64,000 nucleotides of DNA. Source: Molossus alvarezi. Lineage: Eukaryota; Chordata; Mammalia; Chiroptera; Molossidae. The translations under genes were made by a program, and so were the position numbers. Positions 12,171 to 23,096 of the stretch are shown piece by piece (the stretch's first letter is position 1; the number at the start of each line of letters is the position of its first letter). Location of the stretch: contig CM073887.1 of NCBI GenBank assembly GCA_037176705.1, positions 84,454,348-84,518,347 on the forward strand, read 5' to 3'. The notes beneath the pieces were generated by a model that did no database searches, was not told the origin of the DNA, and worked only from the letters and a program-made list of their open reading frames with translations.

Positions 12171-12765
12171 AGAAGAAGGGTGAAGATTGAAGGGTGGTAA
12201 AAGTGTGGGGGATAGGCATGCTCAGCCCAAGACAGCAACTTTCTTCTGCCTACTGTATGGGGGGGAGGGTAGGTGCAAAAGTGGTAGAGAAGCCACTTTT
12301 GATGTCAGTCACCCATCAGCACCTGGAGCTCCCCCATGTCCTCTATAGGTGAATCTCCCATTTGCAAATCTGCCTCTTTCCTCCCCCTGCCTAGGACCAG
12401 ACCCTGGCCTGGGTGGGGTGCCATTCCCCAGTCCCTTCCCCACTGGAGGTGACCTCTAAACCTAATGTCAATGCCTGAATCCTTGTTGCTCCTGGTTACC
12501 TCCACAATGCCAACTGTCACTGCCTGCCCCCCTACCAGGGGACATTTTTGCTTTCTGTGGTTGGGCATCACCAGGAGCCTGTCAGCCCTGCCTCCAATTC
12601 CTCTGCCCCCAACTGAGCAGGTATCATTCTAGACCCCAGCACCACCCTCATCCCCACCTCCACCACACTCTAGACTGGATGGCTGATGTGAACAGCTCCC
12701 TTGCTGGGCCTGGAAGCCCCATCCCAGGGCCCACAGCAATTATCATTTAGTGGCACTGAGGGATT
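12171..12765. other. No recognised feature
   Basis: C-rich intergenic sequence without a recognised element. Confidence 0.5.
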
Positions 12766-12965
12766 GCTCTGGCACCGAGTGCAGCAGCTTTCGCTGAGTT
12801 TCTCAGAACACATTACCCACATTAGTTTTCACTCAATACGTGTCAGGAACCCCTTGAGAGCGCTGAAGGACTTGGCTTAGTCCTAGTTTACAAATGTGCT
12901 GGTAAACAGAAAGGTATGCACCGCTTCCAGGAGCCCAGAATGACAGACCCAGACCCTATGCTTGC
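12766..12965 (+). repeat. MIR-like remnant
   Basis: Degraded MIR order: '..ACTCAATACGTGTCAGGAACCC..', then a region matching the 'fraction near zero-order' MIR 3' side. Weak match. Confidence 0.4.
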
Positions 12966-13224
12966 TAGAGCTTAAACCAGCATCACTAACAAATGAGCAG
13001 TTAGGCGAAGACTAGTAAGCCTTGTATGGAGGCAAGCCTATGGGTTTGGGCCACGCTACCTGCCCCTACTGAGGAACAGGCACTGAAGAACCACGGGTGG
13101 CTCAGGCTGGTGACATTACCCCACGGACACACAGAAAAGACCCTGCTCCTTGAGAAAAACCAAGAGAGACTGAGAGGTATGTTCCAGATCAAGGGCAGGA
13201 TCGAGGAATTAAGCAAAAGAAAAC

Positions 13225-13330
13225 ATAGGGTATGCTGGAAAAATCTTTTTATCTCTCTCTGCCTGAACTTCCTCATCTGTAACATGGGAAATACAAGTTC
13301 CCTCTCCCAGGGAAATTGGTGAAATCATGG
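13225..13330 (-). repeat. MIR fragment
   Basis: CTGCCTGAACTTCCTCATCT then GTAACATGGG is the antisense MIR core. Confidence 0.6.
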
Positions 13331-13344
13331 CTATAAGCACATTT

Positions 13345-13745
13345 GGGGAGTCTGAGCTATAGGCTGCTGGTTATACCCCATTATCCATTTCTCCCTCCTT
13401 CTGATCTTTAGCTGGACTCATGGCTGCCTGGAATAAAGACCTGTTCCCAGCCTCCCTTGTGGCCATTTTACCCACATGACTAAAGTGTGACCACAACACT
13501 GTAAACACAAGTGTAATGTGCAGGCCTTGGGGTTGTCCTTAAAGGGAGGACATGCACCACTCTGTCCCTTTCTCCTCCTGGGGGCTGAACCAAACAGCCA
13601 TCTTGGACCACAAAGTGGAAGTCACTTGAAGAAGACTGCTTGAACCGCAAGAATGATTGATGTTGACTTTGAGAAATCTGTCTTCCAGCCTCTAGGCTCT
13701 TGATTGTTTGGCAGAGAAATAAACTTCTCTCTTGTGGCACTGTTT
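13345..13745 (+). mobile_element. LTR-like remnant
   Basis: It ends GCAGAGAAATAAACTTCTCT, as many MaLR/ERV LTRs do at their polyadenylation region, and the body has an LTR-like 'AAGACCTGTTCCCAGCCTCCC' segment. Low confidence. Confidence 0.35.
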
Positions 13746-13749
13746 TTCT

Positions 13750-15955
13750 CCTCGGGGCGGGCGGTGTCTGTCATAGTTAAACCTAATCCTGGTCCCCACA
13801 GACTAGAACCTAGATCCGCATGTCCTCAAAGCCCAGGCCACCCAGCTGTGGCCCATGGTTCCATCACAAGTCCTGACGGGAGGCTCTAGTGCGCAGGCCC
13901 GGTGGGTGCTGCTCAGTGTGTGCCAGTGAGCAGCTCTGTGGAGCAGGCAGCCCTGGCTCTGGCCGGTCCAACACTGAGCTCCAGCTAGAAGGTGCTGGGC
14001 GCCGGCCTGCGGGATCTGGAATGGCTGGAGGTTTGGTTTTGGGAAGGGCAGGGAAAGAGCTTAAAGAAGGCAGAGGCTAAAGACAGGCGGATTGGCTGGA
14101 AATGACTTCCTGGCTGGCTTCAAAATCCAGCCCGTGGTAAAGCAGAAAGTAACTACATTCTCAACCTGCCTGCAAACGGTGAGGTGAACATGGTAGGGAG
14201 GAGGCCTCAGATGTCCGACCTCATCCTCAGGTGGCTGGTGAGTGACTCCCAGGCCCCACCATGCAGAACCGACCCTCCCACTACCTGACGGATGGAGCAC
14301 CACAGCCCACGGGCGGCAAAGTGGTGTCTGTGTTCCAGCAGCCCCGCACCCAGTCCACCCATTTCAGCACTAAGAGCGCCCATCCCTCTTTCAGCTCTGG
14401 GGCTTCAAATGCAGCAGACTCCACCCCGTGTGATCAGGTCTGGCCAATCAGAGTGTCTGTATTCCCCTGATTGGTCAGGAATGAGCATGTGACCTGGTAA
14501 GACTCGCTGAGGCTCCAGATGTGCTGAGTCTGTAGTGTAGAGAAAAACGATCTGTTCCTGGATTTGAACGCGAGAGGTTGTAGCCCTGGGGCACCTGAAA
14601 GCCATTTTGCTGCCACTCGGAGCCTCAGAAGGAAGCAGGCCTGAGCAGAGCAGAGACAAAGGGCGTCATCGCCCCTCATGTTTATCGATAGCAATGCATT
14701 TCTTCCCCCGTCACCACCAGAACTACTTGCCTATGTACATTCTGATCTAAATGGAACACCATTTCTTCTCCAGGCGGCAAAATCCTCTCTAGCGTCCCCA
14801 GGCCTGCTTCAACCGCCCCTCCCATGAGGACGCCAGCTCTCAGTCCCCCGCCCTAGCTGAGCGCCACAGACCAAACTGACTGAGCTGGATCCAGGCTGGC
14901 TCCACCACCAGGACAGGACCTGCGTCTTCTTTAACTTGGTATCCAGTTAACTTGGCACTCACCAAATTCTGGTTGAATAAATAATTAAATAATAAATAAC
15001 TGCAGAGATGCAAGCTAATCGTTTCTCAAGTTTATGGGGGACATGAAATTGGAAGCAGTTTCTAGCCAGAGGTTAGAATCATAAAGCAGATTGGCTTTTG
15101 CAAATGGGAGTGTGGTAAAACTGAATCAAAATTGGATGGGTTCATTAAGTAACTAGTTTGCAGAAGTCTTCCCTGGGAGTTTGCAAGAGCTGGGGATGTA
15201 ATGGTTTCTGTGCACATTCCAACATAAGCTGTGGGTGGCAGGCTGGACCTGTAGGGAAGAAGCTGGCCATCCAAGCCGTCAAGGTCAATTGATGGGCTTG
15301 TGACAAGGAAGACCCAGGCAAGTTTTTCTGCCTCCAGGAAGGCATTCCGAGCTCTGTATTTTGGAAGACATAGAAGATGCAGGGAAGCAAGAAAAAAGCA
15401 CACTTAAAATAGTGAAAGGGAAGACAAATTGGATTTCTGAAGTCGGGTTAGAGACAGGATTGCTGCATCTGGAAGGAAAAGAGAGAAAAAAACATTTATC
15501 CAATGGGCTTTAATAAGGGGTGCCACCTCCTGAGTGGAGACTGTGCCCCAGAAGGGAAGGGATGAGTAGGGAGGTAGTGGCAGCCCATCCTGCCCCCACG
15601 GCAGCCTCCAGAGCTGCTGCCACCCCTACTGTTCACACTTTTATTGTTTGCAATGAAAGATGATGATGTCTGTATATGCTGTATTGATTGTGCCTCTTAG
15701 ATTTTTATGTCATTGTGGAAAGCGGCAGTTATGCCTGCTCTGAAGGGAGCAAACAGCCCCCGGAGAGGATAATGCAGGGCCAGGAAAACTCAGAAGACAG
15801 ACCAAGGGGTCCAGCTCAGAAGCTTGGGCATAAGGCAAGCAGGACAGGAGAAGGGGCTGGTTGAGTCTGAGAAGGGACAAGAACCCCATCAAGTGGATGC
15901 ACCATCTACCCTAGGTTATAGACATTTATTAAGCACATTTGGTGAACAAGATATT
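13750..15955. other. Intergenic DNA without a supported gene
   Basis: The 13.87-14.05 kb part is locally GC-rich but too short and too CpG-poor to call an island. 14.41-14.66 kb may be another LTR scrap. No exon-like segment was found. Confidence 0.5.
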
Positions 15956-16630
15956 CAACTCATGGTTTCACACTTCTCTGAAAGCCCTCCAGTGGCTTCC
16001 CTTTTGCATTTAGAATAAATCCACTCACCAAGACACATGTCATCGGACCCTCACCCACCTCTCTGGAATCACCTCCAACTTCTCTCCTCCTCACTCACTG
16101 CCATCTAGCCACCTGGCCTTCTTCTTGGTTTGCCCACTGCCAAGCCTAGCCTGCCTCAAGGCCTTTGCCCTTGCTTTTTCTTCCCTCTGCCTGAAATACC
16201 ATTCTCCACGCTCTATCCTGTCATTCATTACCTTCCCATTCAGGTCTCAGCTCAAGTGTCAACTCCTCACAGAGTCCCATCAAGGGAGCCTCATGTCATG
16301 TCCACATCAATCTCTGTCGCATCCTTTTCTTCATAGCACTATTCACTCTCAGATATGCAGGGGAGGCAAAAGGAGGTTTACAGTTGTTTGTGTGGAAAAT
16401 AATATAATATTTAATAAATAATAATATAAAAATAAGCTCTGTTTCACATACTTACAACTGTAAACCTACTTTTGCCCCACCCTGTATTCTTGTATATTTA
16501 TAGGTTCATTATCTGTCTCTCCCACCAAATTATGAATGCAACAAGAATATGGAACTTATCTCCTTTTTACTGCTTTGCCACCAGCCCTAGAGGAGTTCTT
16601 GGCATACAACATTCATGTAATGAATACTGA
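15956..16630 (+). mobile_element. L2 LINE remnant, interrupted by a mariner-type MITE
   Basis: L2 order is clear: 'GAAAGCCCTCCAGTGGCTTCC', 'CCTCAAGGCCTTTGCCCTTGC', 'CTCAGCTCAAGTGTCAACTCC' and 'CATAGCACTATTCACTC'. It resumes after 16487 with TATATTTATAGGTTC and an L2-type 3' end. The MITE at 16358-16484 lies inside it. Confidence 0.8.
16358..16484. mobile_element. Short mariner-like MITE (127 bp)
   Basis: The ends form an imperfect inverted repeat of about 28 bp. The left end is a GGCAAAAGGAGGTTTACAGT type and the right end is the complement of GGGGCAAAAGTAGGTTTACA. TA dinucleotides lie at or close to both ends. The interior is AT-rich and non-coding. A second copy is at 61723-61828. The Tc1/mariner assignment rests on the TA target and the GGGGCAAAAGTA-type terminus. 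Confidence 0.75.
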
Positions 16631-16701
16631 TAAATATTATAACTCCAGTTAACAGTAGAGGAAACTGAGGCTTGGAGAGTACATTAATTAAGACTGTGTT
16701 T

Positions 16702-16928
16702 GCCCTGGCAAGTGTGGCTCAGTTGGTTGATTGATATCACATGCACTGAGCGGTTGCTGGTTCAATTCCCAGCCAGGACACATACCCAGGTTGCAGGTTT
16801 GATCTCTGGTCGGAGTGCATATGGGAAGCAACCAATTGCTGTTTCTCTCTCACATCAATGTTTCTCTCTCTCCTTCTCCTTTCCCCTCTCTCTAGAATCA
16901 CTAAAAACATATTCTAAAAAAAAATATA
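16702..16928 (+). mobile_element. Ves SINE with TSD
   Basis: Full SINE with a diverged head (CCCTGGCAAGTGTGGCTCAG). TSD AAGACTGTGTTT (16690-16701) versus AAGCCTGTGTTT (16929-16940), 11/12. Confidence 0.9.
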
Positions 16929-17369
16929 AAGCCTGTGTTTGACTGTAAATAACAGAATATTCAACTAGGACCCAGAGGTCCAATTGCTCAGTGATGTCCT
17001 CATATGCTGAGGAACTTGCTGTCTTCTGCCCAGTTTTTCTTAGGCTATTTACTCTTAGCTTGTCCCTCATACTCACAAAGTGACTACTGCTGCTCCTAAC
17101 ATAATGTGGCATTCAAAACAGGAAGGAAAGGATAAGGCAAAATTCTGATTCAGCTGAGTATGTTTTCCTTTTTATTGGGCCTCTTCCATTTCCAGAACAC
17201 CCCTCACTAGGATTCTAATTCCAGAGTGTTGGCCGGATCTGTGTCATTTTCTGCAAGAGATATTGGGAAGATGAACTCTCTGCACTCCAAGATAGAGGAA
17301 AGCAAAGGAGAGGTAGGTTGGACAGGAGTGTTGAGGAGTGTTGAGTGAGCCTGACTCAGTGACTGACAC

Positions 17370-17480
17370 AAAGAGGTAGCGAGACTTGCTCACGGCCACA
17401 ACTATAAACAGCAGAACTAGAATTTGAGCCCATGTCTGTTTGATCCCAGGGTTCCTGCCTATTTATCACACCCTAGTGCT
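17370..17480 (+). repeat. MIR 3' remnant
   Basis: 'AGCAGAACTAGAATTTGAGCCC' with flanking 'CTTGCTCACGGCCACAAC' is the MIR 3' half. Confidence 0.6.
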
Positions 17481-17589
17481 TCCCTCCTGGCATCTAGGTA
17501 AGAGAGCAAAGGCACCAGAGCAGATACCAGAAGTGACATCTTGTCTTTAGCCAACATACGTAGTGTTGAAGCCGGCCTTTCTTTATCCC

Positions 17590-17790
17590 CACATCTTCCC
17601 TCCTTCCCACAGTGCACCCAGTGCTCCAGCCATAACCGTCCACTCAGGGGTCCCTAAACCCACCTGCTCTTCCTTCCTCTGTCCCCTTGCACATGCTGCT
17701 CTTCACCCAGAGCCTCTGCTATCCCTGCACCACTCTGTTCATCCTTCAAACACCATCTCAAGTGGTCACCTCCTCTAACTCTTTCCTTTT
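17590..17790 (+). mobile_element. L2 remnant
   Basis: 'CCTTGCACATGCTGCTCTTC' through 'TTCAAACACCATCTCAAGTGGTCACCTCCTC' is L2 3' sequence. It ends at a SINE insertion. Confidence 0.65.
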
Positions 17791-17797
17791 CTTTCTT

Positions 17798-17899
17798 TCT
17801 ATTTTTTTTTTTTTGGTAGGTGCCCCTAGCAGGAACTGAACCTGGGACTCTCTGGTCCGCAGGCAGATGCTCCAACCACAGAGCCAAACCGGCCAGGGC
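17798..17899 (-). mobile_element. Ves SINE head fragment
   Basis: Only the tRNA-related head remains: complement of B box (GGAACTGAACC) and A box, ending CCAAACCGGCCAGGGC, directly preceded by poly(T). The tail module is missing, so this is a short variant or an internal deletion. Confidence 0.85.
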
Positions 17900-18054
17900 T
17901 CTTCTCTTTTTTTGACTAGGCATGTGTCAGGGGCTTGCCCTCTTAGCAGAGAGGGAGACTGACAATAAACAAAATAAATAAGACCATTATATGGAAGGAT
18001 AGGTGATGAAAGCAAAACAAGGTGATGTATTAAGAGAGCAAATGAGAGGCTGTG

Positions 18055-19525
18055 GCAGGCAGAATAATGGCACACCCCACCCCTGCCCAAAGATGTTCTC
18101 CTCTTAATCCCCAGAACCTGTGAATAAGTTACGGTGTGTGCCAAAGGGGAGTTAAGGTTATAGATGGGCTTAAGGTTTTGTATAAGAAAGGTGTGGCTGG
18201 CTTCTGTCTCTGGTTCTTGGGAGGTAACCTCTGAATCCTTGGAGTTTCTAAAGTGGTAGGAGTGTCTGTATTTTTCATGGTGACATCTTAGATTACACCT
18301 GAAAATGTATACTAATGAGGTGACTCCAGATGGGAGTTAGTCATGGCAAAAAGAGCAGCCATGTGATCAGAGAGCTGGAGCTCTGACCTTTGGGGAGGAG
18401 AGGTGCACTGGACATTGAATTCAAGCACCTGGCAAATGATTCAATCAATTTGATCAATCATTCCTACACAATGAAACCCTGAGAAAACTCTGAAGATGAA
18501 AGCTGCAGTAAGCTTCCTTGGCTGACAGTCCTCTATGTATTGTCACACGTTCATGTGCTGGGAGGGTAATGTGTCCCCACTCCATGGGAGAGGACATCAG
18601 AATCTCACATTTGGGGCCCTCCAATTCCTGGTCCTTTGCATCTCTCCAGTGGTCTGGTTCCGATTCGTATCATATGTGCAGTGCTTTCCTCAGTCTATGA
18701 GTCATTCTAGCAAATTATAGAACCTAAGGGGTAAGTGAGACCCCCTGAATTGGTAGCCAGCTGGTCAAAAGTGAGGGTGGCCTGGGGACACCTGAACTTG
18801 CAGCTGGTATCTGAAGTGAGGGCAGTCCTTGGAGAACTGTAGCCTTCACTTGTGAAGTTTGACCTCATTCCAGATAGTTATGTCATTGCAGGTTGCTAAT
18901 CAGCTGACCTTGAGTTGGGGAGAGTATCCTGGATCTTCTCCAGGCTCCTAACCAGGGTTCTTAGAAGTGGAAGAAGGAGGCAGAGAAGTAGCAGCACAAG
19001 AGCCACTTGGCCACCATTGCTGGCTTGAAAGATGGAGGAAGGGACTGAAAGGCTAGAGGAAGGCAGGCAGCTTCTAGAAGCTGGAAAACTCAAGGACACA
19101 GACTGCCCCCTGCAGGATTCTCCTGAAGGACCCCAGTCCTGCTGTCACCCTGATTGTAGCCCAGTAACACCCAGTTTGGACTTCCAACATCCAGGACTAT
19201 AAATAAAGAAAGTGGGTTGTTTTTTCCATATTAATTTTTTTCTTTTCTTTCTTTTTTTTTTTAAGAGAGAGAGGATGGGGGAGGGAGAGAAAGATAGAAA
19301 TATCAATGAGAGAGAACATTGATTCACTGCCTCCTGCATGCCCCCTCACTGGGGATTTGGCCCACAACCTGGGCATGTGCCCTGACTGGGAATCGAACTG
19401 GTGACCTCTTGGTGCATGGGTCGATGCTCAACCACTGAGCCACACTGGCTGGGCAGAAAATGGGTTGTTTTAAACCTCTAATTCGTGATTGTTTGTTATA
19501 GCAACAATGGGAAACTAATACAGGG
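18055..19525 (+). mobile_element. LTR complex (two overlapping old LTR-class elements)
   Basis: The left segment starts GCAGGCAGAATAATGGC and the right end reads CTTCCAACATCCAGGACTAT ... CAACAATGGGAAACTAATAC, the two ends of one LTR. The middle (18.19-18.88 kb) appears to be a second old LTR insertion. A Ves SINE (19224-19455) interrupts the right end. Family names are not certain. Confidence 0.5.
19224..19455 (-). mobile_element. Ves SINE with TSD, inside LTR
   Basis: Second-subfamily Ves SINE (module complement 'CCCCCTCACTGGGGATTTGG'). TSD GAAAGTGGGTTGTTTT (19208-19223) versus GAAAATGGGTTGTTTT (19456-19471), 15/16. Confidence 0.93.
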
Positions 19526-19580
19526 ATATTACTTCGTGACTGGGGCAGGTCAGGGAAGGTCTCTCTGAAAGGTAACAGTT

Positions 19581-19807
19581 GCCCTGGCCAGTTTGGCTCA
19601 GTGGTTAGAGAGTGGCCCATAGACCAAAGAGTCTCGGGTTCAATTCCAGTCAAGGGCACATACCTCGGTTACGGTTTGATCCCTCGCCCTGGTTGGCGTC
19701 ATTCAGGAGGCAACCAATCCATGTGTCTCTTTCACATCGATGTTTCTCTCCCCCCCCCACTCTGTCTGAAAAATCAATAGAAAAATATCTTGGGGGTCAG
19801 GATTTTA
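19581..19807 (+). mobile_element. Ves SINE
   Basis: The head CCCTGGCCAGTTTGGCTCAG and the tail module are both present. The 3' tail grades straight into the long purine microsatellite that follows. Confidence 0.9.
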
Positions 19808-19972
<165 letters not shown>

Positions 19973-20462
19973 TTAAGGTGAAATTTCCCTTGTCATTGGT
20001 TTTGTTTGTAAGAACCTTGAAAATGTAAACCTTACCTGATTTAGATGCACGGAATCACTCACTGGAGACTCAGCAGGGATGAACTCCAGAAATTCTTCCT
20101 TCACAGCATTTTTGTTTGACTTATTTTTAAAATACAAAAAATAATTATTTTTGCATGTACATGTATAGTTTATAAATTTTAATATATGTGTAGATTCACG
20201 TAACCATCACAATCAGGATACAGAAATGTTCTAGCACCCCCATGAGATTCCTGTGTGTTGTCCCATACCGCTAACCCCTGACAGCCACTGACCCATTCTC
20301 TATCACTAGAACTTTGGTTTGTTTTTTTAATTTTTTGTTTGTTTTTCTTTTTTGTTATTATTTATATTTTGGTTTTTTTAGAGTTTTGATTTTTTTGAGA
20401 CTGGCTTCTTTCATTCAGCACAATGCCTCTGAAATTCATCCAAGTTGTTGCATGTATCACTA

Positions 20463-20789
20463 CAATTAACCCTTGAACAACATGAGTTTAAACTGCATTG
20501 GTTTATTTATATGTGGATTTTTTTTTTTTTTCAGTAAATACCTGTATAGTTTTATATCTGAATTTGGGAGTCTGCAGATATAAAGGGCTGATTGTATGCA
20601 TTATTCTACACCATTTTATACAGGGGACTTGAGCATCTGTGAATTTAATATCTGCACGGTGTCCTGAAATGAATCCCCTGCAGATATCAAAGGACAACTA
20701 CATTCTGGGGGAGTCAAAATTTGTATGCAGATTACAGACTTTGTGGAGGGTTGGTACCCCTAACCCTCATGTTGTTCAAGAGTCAACTG
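20463..20789. mobile_element. Tigger-type DNA transposon remnant (non-autonomous)
   Basis: The inverted ends match over about 24 bp, both containing TTGAACAACATGAG, and TA flanks each side (20461-20462 and 20790-20791). The interior has words typical of Tigger/MER2-like elements (GGGACTTGAGCATCTGTG). No transposase is left. Confidence 0.8.
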
Positions 20790-20936
20790 TAGTTTGTTCC
20801 TTTTTATTGCAAAGTAGTATTCTACTGAATAGATGTACCGCAGTTTATCCATTAACCTATTTGAGGACATTTGGATTGTTTTCCATTATTGGCAATTGCC
20901 AATAGAGCTTCTATGAGCATTTGTGTGCCAGTTTTC

Positions 20937-21158
20937 TTTTCCTTTTTAAATTTTGTTTCTTTGTTGATTTTAAAGAGAGAGGAAGGAAGGAGAGAGAAAT
21001 AGAAACATTAATGAGAGAGAACATCGACTGGTCACCTCCTACATGCCCCCCACAGTGGATTTGGCCCAAAATCTGGGCATGTGCCCTGACCGGGAATCGA
21101 ACCAGTGATCTCTTGATGTACGGGTCAATGCTCTACCACTGAATCACACTGGCCGGGA
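20937..21158 (-). mobile_element. Ves SINE with TSD, inside old L1
   Basis: TSD TGTGTGCCAGTTTTC (20922-20936) versus TGTGTTCCAGTTTTC (21159-21173), 14/15. Confidence 0.92.
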
Positions 21159-21499
21159 TGTGTTCCAGTTTTCATGTGAACTTAAGTTTTCATTTTTCTG
21201 GGATAGATACTCAGGAATGGGATTGCTGGGTCATATGGTTAGTATAACTTTATAAGAAACTGCCAAACTATTTTCCAGAGTAATTATACCATTCTGCATT
21301 CCCACCAGCAATGTGTGAGTTCCAGTTGCTCTGTATCCTTGTCAGCACTTGGTTTTGTCAGTATGTTTTTTATTTATTCTAACAGGTGTGTGGTTGTAAT
21401 TTTTTGTCCTAATGGCTAATGATGTTTAACATTTTCTCATGTACTTATCCTTATATTTTTTGGGGTGAAGTGTTCTGTTCAAATCTTTTGCCCAGTTTT

Positions 21500-21682
21500 T
21501 TAAAAGTATCTTTTTATTGATTTTTAGAGGGAGAGGGAGAAAGAGAGAGAAGAAATATTGATTCAAGAGTGTAACATCAATTGGCTGCCTATTGGGGATT
21601 GAGCCCACAACTTGAGCATTGAAACAGCAACATTTTGGTGCATGGGATAACACCCAACCAACTGAGCCACACTGTCCAGGGC
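21500..21682 (-). mobile_element. Ves SINE, partial
   Basis: Shortened antisense copy with poly(T), a GA-rich stretch and the head complement ending in GTCCAGGGC. The middle module is partly deleted. Confidence 0.8.
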
Positions 21683-21842
21683 TGCCTATTTTTTCATTGG
21701 GTTGTTTGTTTTCTTACTGTTGAGTTCATCTACTTTTGATACAAATATTTTACTGGATTTATTGTGTGCAAATATTCTTCCCAAGTTTGTAGTTTGCCTT
21801 TCATTCTCCTGTCTTTCTCAGAGCAGACTTTGTTTTGTTTTG

Positions 21843-22314
21843 TTAATCTTCACCCAAGGATATTTTCCCATTGATTTTTAATTTTTTTTTTTATCCTCAT
21901 TCGAGGACTTTTCCATTTTTTGTACAGACAGAGTGGGAGAGAGAGGAAACATCGATGTGAAAGGGACACATCGAGTGGCTTCCACCCGCACGACCAACCA
22001 GGGCCGGGGACAAACTGCAACCGAGGTACATGCCCTTAGCGGGAACCGAACCCAGGTCTCTCCGGACCGCAGGCGAACGCTCTAACCGCTGAGCCAAACT
22101 GGCCAGGGCTGATTTTTAGATAGAGTGGAAGAGGCGGGGGGGGGGGGGGGAACATCGATGTGAGACACATCAATTGGTTGCCTCCTGCACAAACCCAACC
22201 TGGGGCCAGGATTGAACCTGCAACCCAAGTATGTGCCCTTGACCAGAAATCAAACCCAAGACCCTTTGGTGTGCTAGCCAACGGTGTAACCACTGAGCCA
22301 AACCAGCCAGGGCC
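21843..22314 (-). mobile_element. Ves SINE (outer), split by a second Ves SINE
   Basis: The left part 21843-21882 (complement of the GGTGAGGATTA-type tail) resumes at 22110 with GATTTTTAGATAGAGTGG and the head complement. The inner SINE at 21883-22109 interrupts it. A G15 run (22136-22150) lies in the right part. Confidence 0.88.
21883..22109 (-). mobile_element. Ves SINE (inner)
   Basis: Near-consensus first-subfamily copy. Its TSD TGATTTTTAA/TGATTTTTAG (21872-21881, 22110-22119) lies inside the outer SINE, so it is the younger of the pair. Confidence 0.92.
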
Positions 22315-22363
22315 TCACAGCAAAACTTTTGATTTTGATAAAGTTCTTATGGATTGTGCTTTT

Positions 22364-23096
22364 TGTTTTTTTGACGTTCAATATTATTTTGTATTAGTTT
22401 CGGGTAGACAGCATAGTGGTTAGAGAATCATATATTTTACAAAGTGATCCCCCAGATGGTTCAAGTACCCACCTGATACCATACATAGTTATTACAATAT
22501 TATTGACTATATTCCCTATGCTATACTTTACATGCCTGTGACTATTTTGTTAACTACCAATTTGTACTTCTTAATCCCTTCCCCTTTTTCACCCAGCCCC
22601 TCAACCACCCTCCCATCTGACTACCATAAAAATATACTTTGTAGCCCTGGCCGGTTTGGCTCAGAGGTTAGAGCGTTGGCCTGAGAGCCAAAGAGTCTCA
22701 GGTTTGATTCCTGGTCAAGGGCATGTATCTGGGTTGCAGGTTCGATCCTCGGGCCCAGTCGGGATTATGCAGGAGGCAACAAATAGATGTGTCTCTTTCA
22801 CATTGATGTTTCTCTATCTTTCTCTCTCCCTCCTTTCCACTCTATCTAAAAATCAATGGGAAAATATCCTCAGGTGAGGATTAACAAACAAAAATGTACT
22901 TTGTATCTATGAGTTTGTTTCTGTATTGTTTGTTCATTTACTTTATTCTTTAGATTTCACATATAAGTGAAAGCATATGGCATTAGTCTTTATCTGACTT
23001 ATTTCACTTAACATAATACCCAAGTAATATTCCGTTGTGTATGTGTAACACAAGTTTTTTATCCATTTTTCTATTGTTGGGCATTTGGATTGCTTT
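22364..23096 (-). mobile_element. Younger 5'-truncated LINE-1 inserted in the old L1
   Basis: A minus-strand L1 3' end begins with a T-rich tail at 22364 and runs to 23096. The flanks are TATGGATTGTGCTTTT (22348-22363) and TATGCATTGTGCTTTT (23097-23112), a 15/16 TSD derived from the older L1. A Ves SINE (22644-22889) is nested inside, giving three levels. Confidence 0.85.
22644..22889 (+). mobile_element. Ves SINE with TSD, inside the younger L1
   Basis: TSD AAAAATATACTTTGTA (22628-22643) versus AAAAATGTACTTTGTA (22890-22905), 15/16. Full-length head and tail. Confidence 0.93.

Noticed and set aside
13860..14030. Possible CpG island or promoter
   Set aside because: It is GC-rich over less than 200 bp with few CpGs, and no exon lies nearby.
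18055..19525. Endogenous retrovirus with coding capacity
   Set aside because: Only LTR-like termini are visible. No gag, pol or env open frame is present here or at the other LTR remnants.
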